Below are positions 8,812 to 16,971 of a stretch of DNA of 64,000 nt, one piece after another. How positions within the stretch are numbered: position 1 is the first letter of the stretch; every line of letters starts with the position of its first letter. The stretch comes from Methylobacterium brachiatum (GTDB lineage Bacteria; Pseudomonadota; Alphaproteobacteria; Rhizobiales; Beijerinckiaceae): positions 124,001 to 188,000 of the forward strand of contig NZ_JAJALK010000002.1 in the NCBI RefSeq assembly GCF_020523825.1, in the 5' to 3' direction. The position numbers and the translations under genes were made by a program. The notes beneath the pieces are model-generated. The model searched no databases. It was given only the letters and a program-made list of their open reading frames with translations, and was not told where the DNA came from.

Positions 8812-9017
8812 CGCCCCACTCTCCCCGGGGCGCGGCCCGCATCCCGCGTGCCCACCCCGCCCCCGATTTGTCCGTCGCCCGGCCCGCGCCGCGCCCCTGG
8901 TCTCCGGGGCACCGTCGCGCATCGCGGTGAATGCCGGCTTAAGGATGCGCGGTCCCGCGACCGGTCACGCCGTGGTGGAAGCTTTGGGATGTGGCGAAGG
9001 TATGGCTTGGGGCCGCG

Positions 9018-9061
9018 CCGGCCGGGCCGCGCGGCATCCGGCCTGCGCGCGGCCCGGCCGG
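9018..9061 (-). terminator. Strong hairpin downstream of purK
   Basis: A perfect 16-base inverted repeat (arms 9018-9033 and 9046-9061, 12-base loop), almost all G and C, 30 bases beyond the purK stop. There is no U tract, so it is a candidate termination or mRNA-stabilising hairpin, not a classical intrinsic terminator. The remainder of the 8812-9092 gap contains no recognisable gene. Confidence 0.45.
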
Positions 9062-9092
9062 TGTGTTCCCGAAGCCGCAGAACCGGCCCCGG

Positions 9093-10202
9093 TCAGGCCT
9101 CCGGAACAGGCCCCAGCCGGGTGACGTGGCCCATCTTGCGGCCGGGCCGGGCCTCGCCCTTGCCGTAGAGGTGGAGGTGGGCGCCGGGCTCGGCGAGCAG
9201 CGCCGACCAGTCGTCCGCCTGGGCGCCGATCAGGTTGCGCATCTCCACCGACAGGCCGCCGACCCGGGCCGAATCGCCGAGGGGCCAGCCGGACACCGCC
9301 CGGACGTGCTGGGCGAATTGCGAGGTTGTCGCCCCCTCGATGGTCCAGTGCCCGGAATTGTGGACCCGCGGCGCGATCTCGTTGACCACCAGCCGCTCCG
9401 CGCCGTCCTCGCGCACCAAAAACATCTCGACGGCGAGCACGCCGACATAGTCCAGGGCGTCGGCGATCCGCCTGGCGATGTCGAGGGCGGCGCGGGCGGT
9501 CGCGGGGGTGAGGCCCGGGGCCGGCACCCGGGTCAGCGCCAGGATGTGGTCGCGGTGCTCGTTCTCGCACAGGTCGAAGGCCGCGAAGCCGCCGTCGCGG
9601 CCGCGGGCGGCCACCACCGAAACCTCGCGCTCGAACGGGACGAAGCCCTCCAGGATCAGCGGCGCGCCGCCGAACTCGGCGAACAGGGCGTTGCGGTCGC
9701 CCTCGGCGCGCTCGCGCAGGATGCGCTGGCCCTTGCCGTCGTAGCCGAACCGGCGGGTCTTGAGCACCGCCGGCAGGCCGAGCGCCGCGATCGCCCGGTC
9801 GAGGTCGTCGGGCGTGTCCACCGCCTGGAACGGCGCGGTCGGGATGCCGAGCCGGTTGATGAATTCCTTCTCGGTGAGGCGGTCCTGCGTCGTGGACAAG
9901 GCCTCGGCATTCGGGTGCAGGGGCGCGTGCCGGGCCAGGATGTCGGCGGTGGCGCGCGGGATGTTCTCGAACTCGTAGGTCACCGCGTCGACGCTCTGCG
10001 CGAAGCCGGCCAGCGCGGCGGCGTCGTCATAGGCCGCGCAGGTGGTGCGGGCGGCGACGTCGAAGGCCGGGCTGTCCCGGTCGGGCGCGTAGACATGCAC
10101 CTTCAGCCCGTAATTGGCCGCCGCGAGCGCGATCATGCGCCCGAGCTGGCCACCGCCGACGATGCCGAGGGTGGAGCCGGGCTTCAGAGCTGTATCCGTC
10201 AC
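9093..10202 (-). CDS. purK: N5-carboxyaminoimidazole ribonucleotide synthase
   Basis: A 369-residue ATP-grasp enzyme that makes N5-CAIR from AIR, bicarbonate and ATP in purine biosynthesis. The N-terminal [18 protein letters not shown] is the PurK hallmark. ATP-grasp segments follow ([49 protein letters not shown]), and the C-terminal domain ends KMGHVTRLG. Translation is best started at the GTG at 10202, which overlaps the purE TGA (GTGA), so the genes are translationally coupled in the order purE-purK. Confidence 0.96.
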   Translation of the reverse strand: MTDTALKPGSTLGIVGGGQLGRMIALAAANYGLKVHVYAPDRDSPAFDVAARTTCAAYDDAAALAGFAQSVDAVTYEFENIPRATADILARHAPLHPNAEALSTTQDRLTEKEFINRLGIPTAPFQAVDTPDDLDRAIAALGLPAVLKTRRFGYDGKGQRILRERAEGDRNALFAEFGGAPLILEGFVPFEREVSVVAARGRDGGFAAFDLCENEHRDHILALTRVPAPGLTPATARAALDIARRIADALDYVGVLAVEMFLVREDGAERLVVNEIAPRVHNSGHWTIEGATTSQFAQHVRAVSGWPLGDSARVGGLSVEMRNLIGAQADDWSALLAEPGAHLHLYGKGEARPGRKMGHVTRLGPVPEA

Positions 10203-10696
10203 GAAAGCTTGTCCGTCTCCGGCCGTTCGGCCACCGATGCGGTCTGGGCCGCGCGCCAGGCCTCCAGGCGTTCCGCCAGGTCCGAGTCGGCGAGCGCCAG
10301 CACCGCGGCGGCGAGCAGGGCGGCGTTGACCGCGCCGGCCCGGCCGATCGCCAGCGTCCCCACCGGGATGCCGGCCGGCATCTGCACGATCGACAGCAGG
10401 CTGTCCTGGCCGGACAGGGCCTTGGATTCCACCGGAACGCCGAAGACCGGCAGGCGGGTCATCGCGGCGGCCATGCCGGGCAGGTGCGCGGCCCCGCCGG
10501 CGCCCGCGATCACGACCTTGAACCCGGCCGCGACGGCGCCCTTGGCGAAGGCCACGAGCCGGTCGGGGGTGCGGTGGGCCGACACGATGCGGGTGTCGTG
10601 CGGCACGCCGAGCGCGTCGAGCGTCTCGGCGGCGTGCCGCATGGTCGCCCAATCGGACTGACTGCCCATGATGATCGCGACCGGAGGCGACGCCAT
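10199..10696 (-). CDS. purE: N5-carboxyaminoimidazole ribonucleotide mutase
   Basis: A 165-residue class I PurE that converts N5-CAIR to CAIR. Diagnostic motifs are [10 protein letters not shown], the catalytic-His segment [11 protein letters not shown] and the flexible loop [31 protein letters not shown] completes the active site of neighbouring subunits. The ATG at 10696 puts MGSQSD near residue 10, as usual. It is first in the purEK operon; its promoter must lie in the 170-base gap to 10869. Confidence 0.96.
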   Translation of the reverse strand: MASPPVAIIMGSQSDWATMRHAAETLDALGVPHDTRIVSAHRTPDRLVAFAKGAVAAGFKVVIAGAGGAAHLPGMAAAMTRLPVFGVPVESKALSGQDSLLSIVQMPAGIPVGTLAIGRAGAVNAALLAAAVLALADSDLAERLEAWRAAQTASVAERPETDKLS

Positions 10697-10869
10697 CGTT
10701 GATCCCGGCAAAAGAGGCCGCTTACAGGCGGGGCGGGCCGGCGGCAAGGCGTCGCGCCGGCGCGTCCACCAACTTCGATGCCCGATCCCGAAGGATGGTT
10801 GCCGGCTCTGAGAGAACGAGGACGCACGCCAAGCCGTGGCCGCGCGGGATCGAGGTCCCGGACGAGGCC

Positions 10870-11130
10870 CTAGGCGATGATGTCCGGGGTCAGCGCGTCC
10901 TCGATGTGATAGATCCGGTCGCGCAGGGTCAGCTTGCGCTTCTTCAGGCGCTGGATCTGAAGCTGGTCCCCGGCGACGCTGCGCTCCAGCGCCTCGATGG
11001 CGCTGTCGAGATCCCGATGCTCCTCGCGCAGCCGATTCAGCTCGGACTCGAGGTCCGACTGCCCGCTCTCACCCGACTCGTCCGCCATCATCACCCGCGG
11101 GATCGAAGACCGTTCCTTGTCGAAGAGCAT
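10870..11130 (-). CDS. DUF465 (YdcH-like) coiled-coil small protein
   Basis: An 86-residue protein of the DUF465/YdcH family, small helical-hairpin proteins widespread in proteobacteria with no assigned function. The conserved core [19 protein letters not shown] and [19 protein letters not shown] forms two helices with the family KKRKLxLRD turn. Internal methionines at codons 14 and 15 (11091, 11088) are possible starts and would give about 72 residues, closer to the family norm. It is divergent from a second DUF465 gene 131 bases away, so both share one promoter region. Confidence 0.8.
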   Translation of the reverse strand: MLFDKERSSIPRVMMADESGESGQSDLESELNRLREEHRDLDSAIEALERSVAGDQLQIQRLKKRKLTLRDRIYHIEDALTPDIIA

Positions 11131-11261
11131 GCGTCACGCCCCGCCGCGGGACAAGCCGGCCGGGCCGGCATTCGTCAGGCTTAGCCGGAGAAAAGGCTTC
11201 GACAGGTGTGGCATCCTGTGCCAGTCTCCGTGTGTCGGAACAATGACAGGAGATTCGACTC

Positions 11262-11444
11262 ATGTCGCTGCAGACGCATCTGAGCCAACTCGCCCGGAAG
11301 CACGAAGCCCTCGAGCGTGAGATTCACGAGGCGATCCACAGGCCTTCGGCGAACGACCTCCACATTGCTGAACTGAAGCGACGGAAACTTCTCCTCAAGG
11401 ACGAAATCAACAGGCTGCAGGCCGGCACGGACACGCTGCACTGA
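11262..11444 (+). CDS. DUF465 (YdcH-like) small protein, second paralogue
   Basis: A 60-residue protein with the DUF465 pattern: LSQLARKHEALEREIHEAI followed by IAELKRRKLLLKDEINRLQ. It is shorter than, and only distantly similar to, the divergent paralogue. The ATG at 11262 has ACAGGAGA about 10 bases upstream. An intrinsic terminator follows at 11485. Function unknown. Confidence 0.8.
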   Translation: MSLQTHLSQLARKHEALEREIHEAIHRPSANDLHIAELKRRKLLLKDEINRLQAGTDTLH

Positions 11445-11484
11445 GCCGCGCCTGAGTCCCTCCCGGACATAGACGCAAGACGGC

Positions 11485-11523
11485 AGCCGCCGCGTCGGGC
11501 CGCCCGGCGCGGCGGCTTCTTTT
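11485..11523 (+). terminator. Intrinsic terminator of the DUF465 gene
   Basis: A 10-base-pair stem (AGCCGCCGCG with CGCGGCGGCT) immediately followed by TTCTTTT, about 40 bases after the stop codon of the small gene at 11262-11444. It is one of the few classical hairpin-plus-U-tract terminators in the window. Confidence 0.75.
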
Positions 11524-11557
11524 GGGGGGGACAGACCGTACTGTCCTACCCTGTCTT

Positions 11558-11643
11558 TCATCTTGAGCTGCCCGCGTCAGCGAGCCTCGAAAGAACTCGC
11601 CTTCGAGGCCTCCGCTTCGCTCCGTCGCCTCAGGATGAGGGGG
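11558..11643. repeat. Family B element with internal deletion
   Basis: The left end is degenerate (TCATCTTGAGCTGCC) and the inner palindrome is shortened, but the right half is intact (CTTCGAGGCCTCCGCTTCG, then CGCCTCAGGATGAGGG). The right end overlaps the 3' end of the converging GIY-YIG gene and supplies its stop codon. Confidence 0.75.
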
Positions 11644-11950
11644 ATGGTTCGGAGAGGCGTTGAGCGGCTGGGCGCCTGGCCAGCATCCGCAGATCATCCC
11701 AGTCGCCGCGGATCAGTGCCTCTTTCTTGGCTCTGCTCCAGCCCTTGATGCGCCGCTCCGCCGCGACCGCGTCCGCGATGCGCTCGAACTGCTCGGCATA
11801 GACCAGCGTGACCGGCCGCCTCCGGCTGGTGTAGCCCGGATACGTTCCGGCCTCATGCTCGCTGAGGCGCTTGTCGAGGGACGCCCCGCGGGCGGAGCCG
11901 ACATAATAGCTGCCGTCCGAGCACCGCAGCATGTACACGAACGCATTCAC
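11630..11950 (-). CDS. GIY-YIG nuclease-domain protein (UPF0213/YhbQ type)
   Basis: A 106-residue stand-alone GIY-YIG domain protein. The motif appears as FVYMLRCSDGSYYVGSA, followed by the conserved Arg region DKRLSEHEAG and the Tyr-rich YTSRRRPVTLVYAEQF; catalytic Glu candidates lie in AAERRIKGWSRAKKEALI. Such small proteins are common in alphaproteobacteria and their cellular role is mostly unknown. The last codons and the TGA stop lie in a family B repeat, so the natural C-terminus may have been replaced or trimmed by repeat insertion. Confidence 0.85.
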   Translation of the reverse strand: MNAFVYMLRCSDGSYYVGSARGASLDKRLSEHEAGTYPGYTSRRRPVTLVYAEQFERIADAVAAERRIKGWSRAKKEALIRGDWDDLRMLARRPAAQRLSEPSPSS

Positions 11951-12003
11951 GGCCCGACTCAGTCCGTCGCGGGACGCCGAGCCTAGCGGTTTCTACCGCC
12001 CCT

Positions 12004-12138
12004 CCAACCCCCCCCCTCATCCTGAGGTGCCGGAGCGCAGCGGAGGCCTCGAAGGAGCCCTCCAGCCGGCCGCGCGATCCCTGGAGGGCTCCTTCGAGGC
12101 CGCTGCGCGGCACCTCAGGATGAGGGGATTGGGTGGGA
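12004..12138. repeat. Family B element, intact copy
   Basis: A full-length copy with outer CCTCATCCTGAGGTGCCG/GGCACCTCAGGATGAGG arms and an inner CTCGAAGGAGCCCTCCAG/CTGGAGGGCTCCTTCGAG palindrome. It fills most of the gap between the GIY-YIG gene and the acyl-CoA synthetase; the remaining 150 bases up to 12287 should contain the synthetase promoter but show no clear motif. Confidence 0.85.
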
Positions 12139-12287
12139 GGAGCGAATTCCCCCGCTGAGCCGGGCCCCACTCCATCCGGCGTCACCCGCAGCACCGACAA
12201 GCACCCACCCGCGCGCGCAACAAACCAGAATCAGCTAATCTCCCCGAGATGCCGCCGGAGAGCGGCTCTCGAGGACACGCCGCGCCG

Positions 12288-14213
12288 ATGACCACCGCCA
12301 GCCCGCCGGGCCGCTATCCCGAGATCTACGACGCGGCGCGCCGCGACCCGGAGGCGTTCTGGCTGGAGGCGGCCGGGGCGCTCGACTGGGCTCGGAACCC
12401 GGCGCAGGCCTTCGCCCCCGAATCCGGCCCCTATGGCCGCTGGTTCCCGGACGGGACGCTCAACGCCTGCCACAACGCGGTGGACCGGCACGCCGAGGGG
12501 GCGCGGGCCGACCAGGCGGCGATCCTGTACGATTCCCCCGTCACCGGGACCAAACGGAGCATCAGCTACCGGGCGCTGCGCGATTCGGTGGCGGCGCTGG
12601 CCGCGGTGCTGGCCGAGCTCGGCGTCGGCAAGGGCGACCGGGTCGTGCTGTACATGCCGATGGTGCCCGAGGCCCTGTTCGGCATGCTGGCCTGCGCGCG
12701 GCTCGGAGCCGTGCACTCGGTGGTGTTCGGCGGCTTCGCGGCCAACGAGCTGGCGGTGCGGATCGAGGATGCGGCTCCGAAGGTGGTGCTGGCCGCCTCG
12801 TGCGGCCTCGAGCCGAACCGGGTGGTCGCCTACAAGCCGCTGCTGGACCTCGCGATCGCCACCTCCCGCCACAAGCCGGAAGCCTGCCTGATCCTGCAGC
12901 GGCCCCAATGCGCCGCGAGCCTGGTCGCGGGGCGCGACCACGACTGGGCCGAGACCGTCGCGGTCGCTCAAGCCGCGGGCAAGCGGGCCGCCTGCGTGCC
13001 GGTGGCCGCCACCGACCCGCTCTATATCCTCTACACCTCCGGCACGACCGGCAAGCCGAAGGGCGTGGTCCGGGATACCGGCGGCTACCTCGTCGCCCTC
13101 GCCTGGTCGATGCCGAACCTCTACGGCGTCCAGCCGGGCGAGACCTATTTCTGCGCCTCCGACATCGGCTGGGTGGTCGGCCATTCCTACATCATCTACG
13201 CGCCGCTGCTGCACGGCTGCACCACGGTCCTGTACGAGGGCAAGCCGGTGGGCACGCCGGATGCCGGGGCGTTCTGGCGGGTGGTCGCCGAGCACGGCGT
13301 CGTCTGCCTGTTCACGGCCCCGACGGCGCTGCGCGCCATCAAGAAGGAGGATCCGGCCGGGTCGCTGATCGGCGCTTACGACCTCTCGGCCTTCCGCAGC
13401 CTGTTCCTGGCCGGTGAGCGGGCGGACCCGGATTCGGTCGCCTGGGCCGAGCGGGTGCTGGGCCGGCCGGTGATCGACCATTGGTGGCAGACCGAGACCG
13501 GCTGGCCGATCGCCGGCAATCCGCTGGGCCTCGGCCTCCTGCCGGTCAAGCACGGCAGCACCTGCGTGCCGATGCCGGGCTACCGGGTCGAGGTCCTGGA
13601 CGAGGGCGGCAAGCCGGTCCCGCCCGGCACGATGGGCACGATCGCGATCCGCCTGCCCCTGCCGCCCGGCTGCTTGCCGACCCTCTGGGGCTCGGACGCG
13701 CGGATGCGGTCGAGCTACCTCGCCACCTTCCCGGGCTATTACGACACCTCGGATGCCGGGGTGATCGACGCGGACGGCTACATCACCGTGCTGGGTCGGA
13801 CCGACGACATCATCAACGTCGCGGGCCACCGCCTGTCCACGGGCGGCATGGAGGCGGTGCTGGCCGGCCACCCGGATGTGGCCGAATGCGCGGTCATCGG
13901 CATCCGCGACGCGCTCAAGGGCGAGGTGCCCTGCGGCTTCGTGGTGCTGAAGGCCCGGGTCGACCGCGCCCCCGAGGACATCGAGCGCGAGCTGGTCGCC
14001 AAGGTGCGGGACGAGATCGGCCCGGTGGCGGCGTTCAAGCTGGCGCTCACCGTGCCGCGGCTGCCGAAAACCCGCTCCGGCAAGATCCTGCGCGCCACCA
14101 TGAAGCGCATCGCCGACCACGAGCCCTGGACCATGCCGGCGACCATCGACGACGCCACCGCCCTGGACGAGATCGACGCCAGCCTGAAGGGGCGGGGGAT
14201 CGGCGCCGGCTGA
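12288..14213 (+). CDS. prpE: Propionyl-CoA/acetyl-CoA synthetase family (PrpE-like)
   Basis: A 641-residue AMP-forming acyl-CoA synthetase. It has the ATP/AMP loop YTSGTTGKPKGVV (from about residue 249), the substrate-side ASDIGWVVGHSYIIY, HWWQTETGWPI, YYDTSDAGVIDADGYITVLGRTDDIINVAG, and the acetylation-sensitive catalytic lysine (about Lys599) in LPKTRSGKILR. The N-terminal RYPEIYDAARRDPEAFW and overall length fit PrpE/ACSS3 more than Acs. ATG at 12288 is chosen because CGAGGA lies upstream; ATG at 12249 would add 13 residues without a ribosome site. It would feed propionyl-CoA or acetyl-CoA into the same acyl-CoA pool served by the ethylmalonyl-CoA pathway genes. Substrate choice is inferred. 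Confidence 0.87.
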   Translation: MTTASPPGRYPEIYDAARRDPEAFWLEAAGALDWARNPAQAFAPESGPYGRWFPDGTLNACHNAVDRHAEGARADQAAILYDSPVTGTKRSISYRALRDSVAALAAVLAELGVGKGDRVVLYMPMVPEALFGMLACARLGAVHSVVFGGFAANELAVRIEDAAPKVVLAASCGLEPNRVVAYKPLLDLAIATSRHKPEACLILQRPQCAASLVAGRDHDWAETVAVAQAAGKRAACVPVAATDPLYILYTSGTTGKPKGVVRDTGGYLVALAWSMPNLYGVQPGETYFCASDIGWVVGHSYIIYAPLLHGCTTVLYEGKPVGTPDAGAFWRVVAEHGVVCLFTAPTALRAIKKEDPAGSLIGAYDLSAFRSLFLAGERADPDSVAWAERVLGRPVIDHWWQTETGWPIAGNPLGLGLLPVKHGSTCVPMPGYRVEVLDEGGKPVPPGTMGTIAIRLPLPPGCLPTLWGSDARMRSSYLATFPGYYDTSDAGVIDADGYITVLGRTDDIINVAGHRLSTGGMEAVLAGHPDVAECAVIGIRDALKGEVPCGFVVLKARVDRAPEDIERELVAKVRDEIGPVAAFKLALTVPRLPKTRSGKILRATMKRIADHEPWTMPATIDDATALDEIDASLKGRGIGAG

Positions 14214-14228
14214 TCACGCGTCGCGATC

Positions 14229-14350
14229 CGGGTTCCCGAAGGGCCTGAGGCCCTTCGGCGGGGTTCGGGGCGCGCAGCCCCGATCTCGGGCGAAGCCCGA
14301 CACCAGGGCTCCGCCCTGGACCCGCAAAAGGTCCCGGACCTTTTGAAACC
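14229..14350. repeat. Family C multi-hairpin repeat, copy 2
   Basis: Opposite orientation to copy 1: GGTTCCCGAAGGGCCTGAGGCCCTTCGG, then CGGGG...CCCCG, CAGGGCTCCGCCCTGG and AAAAGGTCCCGGACCTTTT. It fills the gap between the synthetase gene and the CopG-like gene and could act as a compound terminator. Confidence 0.8.
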
Positions 14351-14448
14351 GCGACGGTTTCGAGGCTCGCCGCAGCCGCCCCTTGCGCCCCGACATCCGC
14401 GTACCATCTCTAGACCATCCAACCGGATGGCCTGGGGATGGCGGGGCG

Positions 14449-14868
14449 ATGAGCGACACTGTGCAGGATCTCCGGCCGAAGGTGCCGGACAGCGAGAAGA
14501 TCACGATCAATCTCGGCTTCGTCGATCTCGGCCGAGTCGACCTGATGGTCCGCGACGGATTCTACGCCAACCGCGCCGACTTCATCCGCACCGCCGTGCG
14601 CAACCAGCTCGACCGGCAGGAGGAGGCGGTGCGCCAATCCGTGGCCCGGCGCCAGCTGCGCCTGGGCGTCTCGCACTATTCGCGGGCCACCCTCGAGGCC
14701 GCCCGCGACGCCGGCACGCCCCTGCACATCCAGGTTCTCGGCCTCGCCACCGTGGCGACCGACGTCACCCCCGAGCTCGCCCGCGCCGCCATCGCCTCCG
14801 TCGAGGTGCTGGGCGCGTTCCAGGCGAGCCCCGCCGTCAAGGCCGCCCTGGCCGACCGGATCGCCTGA
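14449..14868 (+). CDS. CopG/ribbon-helix-helix-like regulator next to PHB depolymerase
   Basis: A 139-residue protein. Residues 17-60 (KITINLGFVDLGRVDLMVRDGFYANRADFIRTAVRNQL, read in two parts) show the pattern of a ribbon-helix-helix DNA-binding domain: a short beta strand, then helix-turn-helix with the YANRADFIRTAVR helix pair. The C-terminal half is alpha/beta and may bind a ligand or oligomerise. The ATG at 14449 follows GCGGGG. It sits 77 bases upstream of a polyhydroxybutyrate depolymerase gene in the same direction, so a role in controlling PHB mobilisation is plausible but inferred. Confidence 0.7.
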   Translation: MSDTVQDLRPKVPDSEKITINLGFVDLGRVDLMVRDGFYANRADFIRTAVRNQLDRQEEAVRQSVARRQLRLGVSHYSRATLEAARDAGTPLHIQVLGLATVATDVTPELARAAIASVEVLGAFQASPAVKAALADRIA

Positions 14869-14945
14869 ACCGCCCCGACCACCCCTACCGCACAGTCGGG
14901 CCAAGCAGCCGGCCGTGTCCGACCCCACCCGCAAGGAACGGCCCG

Positions 14946-16244
14946 ATGAAACACTTTCCCAAGATGGATTTCTTGAACCTCGATCTCTCCAAGATGAAGC
15001 TCGGCGGCTTCGGTGCCGCCGGCTCGGCCGAAGCCGAGGGCCAGCGCGCCGCCCGGGCGGCGCGGATGACCGCCGCGATGGGCCGGTTCCAGCGCCGTCA
15101 GGCCGATGCCTTCGCCCGCTGGGCCGGGGCGCGCGACCGTCCGGCCGAGCCCGCCGGGACCGCCACCATCGACATGGAGGCGCCCAGATCCCCGGACGGC
15201 GCCTGGACGGCGCCGGACCCGGCCGCCGCGCGCCCGCATGCCGCGCCCGGCGGTGCCGACATCGCTGCGGCGGTGATGCGCACCGTGCGCGACAGCCTCG
15301 CCAAAGGCGGCATTCCCGCCGGCGGCTTCGCGGAGGGGTTTGCCGGCGGCTCCGTCCAGACGGGCAAACCCGCCGCCCCCGTGCCGGAGGGCGCCCGGTT
15401 CGAGGACCGCGTGTTCACCGGCGCCGCGGGCAGCCGCCGCTACAAGGTGTTCGTGCCGAGCGGGTATACGGGCCAGGCGCTGCCGGTCGTCCTGATGCTG
15501 CACGGCTGCACGCAGAACCCGGACGATTTCGCCGCCGGCACGCAGATGAACCGGCTGGCCGAGGACGAGACCTTCCTGGTCGCCTATCCGGAGCAGCCCC
15601 AATCGGCGAACATGCAGCGCTGCTGGAACTGGTACGCCGCCGGCGACCAGGTGCGCGACGGCGGCGAGCCGGCCCTGCTCGCCGGCATCGCCCGGGCGGT
15701 GGTGGACGAATTCTCCGCGGATCCGGACCGGGTCTACGCGGCCGGACTCTCGGCCGGAGGCGCCGCGGCGGCGATCCTGGCCGCCACCTATCCGGACCTG
15801 TTCGCGGCGGTGGGCGTCCATTCCGGCCTGGCCTGCGGCGCGGCCCGGGACGTCGCCTCGGCCTTCGCGGCGATGAAGGGGCAGGGGGGAAAGCCCGGCC
15901 CCAACCGACAGGCAGTCCCGACCATCGTGTTCCACGGCGACGGCGACCGCACCGTGCATCCGGCCAACGGCGACCAGGTGGTCGCCCAGGCCAGCGCGGC
16001 GACGGGCCTCGCCGAGACGGTCGAGCGGGGCAGGAGCCCGGGGGGCGTGGCCTACACGCGAACCGTCCGCAGCGACGGGACCGGCCGGACGCAGCTCGAA
16101 TACTGGGTCCTGCACGGGGCCGGCCATGCCTGGTCGGGCGGCAGCCCGGACGGGTCGTTCACAGACCCCCGCGGCCCGGATGCGAGCCGCGCGATGGTCC
16201 GGTTCTTCCTTGAGCATGCGCGGGCCGCGTCCGCCCGCACATGA
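14946..16244 (+). CDS. Polyhydroxybutyrate depolymerase family esterase
   Basis: A 432-residue alpha/beta hydrolase of the PHB depolymerase / acetylxylan-esterase-like family. The catalytic domain starts near residue 155 (EDRVFTGAAGSRRYKVFVPS), with the oxyanion region LMLHGCTQNPDDFA, nucleophile Ser269 in AAGLSAGGAAAA, Asp in FHGDGDRTVHP and His in LHGAGHAWSGG. The first 150 residues are a low-complexity Ala/Arg-rich extension with no Sec signal peptide, so the protein is probably intracellular and acts on PHB granules. The ATG follows AAGGAA. It is likely co-transcribed with the upstream CopG-like gene. Polymer specificity is inferred from family and context. Confidence 0.85.
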   Translation: MKHFPKMDFLNLDLSKMKLGGFGAAGSAEAEGQRAARAARMTAAMGRFQRRQADAFARWAGARDRPAEPAGTATIDMEAPRSPDGAWTAPDPAAARPHAAPGGADIAAAVMRTVRDSLAKGGIPAGGFAEGFAGGSVQTGKPAAPVPEGARFEDRVFTGAAGSRRYKVFVPSGYTGQALPVVLMLHGCTQNPDDFAAGTQMNRLAEDETFLVAYPEQPQSANMQRCWNWYAAGDQVRDGGEPALLAGIARAVVDEFSADPDRVYAAGLSAGGAAAAILAATYPDLFAAVGVHSGLACGAARDVASAFAAMKGQGGKPGPNRQAVPTIVFHGDGDRTVHPANGDQVVAQASAATGLAETVERGRSPGGVAYTRTVRSDGTGRTQLEYWVLHGAGHAWSGGSPDGSFTDPRGPDASRAMVRFFLEHARAASART

Positions 16245-16257
16245 GGATCGGATCCGG

Positions 16258-16278
16258 GCCGGGGTTACGCGCCCCGGC
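16258..16278. terminator. Hairpin between converging genes
   Basis: A short GCCGGGG/CCCCGGC stem with a seven-base loop in the 40-base gap between the stops of the depolymerase and the converging PLA2-like gene. It lacks a U tract; a bidirectional termination role is possible. Confidence 0.35.
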
Positions 16279-16284
16279 TCAGCC

Positions 16285-16767
16285 TCACTCGTCGTCCGGC
16301 TCGTCCTCGGACGAATCGACCGACGGCGCCGGCCGGGACAGGGTCGGGGCGTAGGCGCCCGGCACCGCGTCCGTGGAGACCGAGGCCGGCAGGCGCTGCG
16401 GCCCGGACTCGGTGGGGATCAGGGTCGCGCTCGCGGCGACGAAGCCCGCCAGGGCCCGGAGATCCTGGGGCTGGCGCGGGTCACGCGAGATCAGGGTCGC
16501 CTCCTGCTGGAGCCGCAGGTTGCAGGCCTGGGACGGCAGGCCGCCATTCGGGGTGCAGGCGTCGTGGCGGGCGCAGGCCGCGTCGAGGGCGTCGATCGGC
16601 GGCAGCGGGGCGTTGTTGCCCGGGCCGCAGTAATTGCCGTGGATCAGGATCTTGGGGCCGCCGAACGCGGCCGGCTGGGCCTCGGCCGGGACGGCCAGGA
16701 ACGCCGCCAGGGCAAACGGGGCGGCCGCAAGGGCGGCGAGTCGGGTGGAACGGGTCGGGTGAAACAT
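16285..16767 (-). CDS. Secreted phospholipase-A2-like protein
   Basis: A 160-residue exported protein. Residues 1-30 are a Sec signal peptide ending VPAEA. The mature N-terminus has HGNYCGPGN (residues 43-51), matching the calcium-binding loop of secretory phospholipase A2, followed by ALDAACARHDACT, which holds the C-x2-H-D-x-C active-site helix (Cys65, His68, Asp69, Cys71), with a further Cys82. The core therefore matches the PLA2 fold signature. The last 60 residues are a low-complexity acidic/Ser/Pro tail ending EDEPDDE. Family knowledge predicts calcium-dependent hydrolysis of the sn-2 ester of phospholipids; activity here is inferred. It converges with the PHB depolymerase. Confidence 0.7.
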   Translation of the reverse strand: MFHPTRSTRLAALAAAPFALAAFLAVPAEAQPAAFGGPKILIHGNYCGPGNNAPLPPIDALDAACARHDACTPNGGLPSQACNLRLQQEATLISRDPRQPQDLRALAGFVAASATLIPTESGPQRLPASVSTDAVPGAYAPTLSRPAPSVDSSEDEPDDE

Positions 16768-16971
16768 GGAGAGGACCTCACGCGATCACGCCCCCTCAGG
16801 CGGTTCGCATCGGCGGCTTCGAGCCGTCGTCCTGCCAAAAGTTAACGAACCGGCGCTCGGTTCCCGCGGCGCCGTGCCGGAGCCGCCTGGCGGGTGGGCT
16901 ACCGCACATGCCGGCGCTGGCCGCGGCCGCGCCGCTGCGCCACATTGGCCCGGCCCGTAACGGAGCCGCCC

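Noticed and set aside
16851..16880. GGAAC-N12-CGTT on the minus strand upstream of the PLA2-like gene
   Set aside because: The spacer is 12 bases; EcfG promoters need 16-17.
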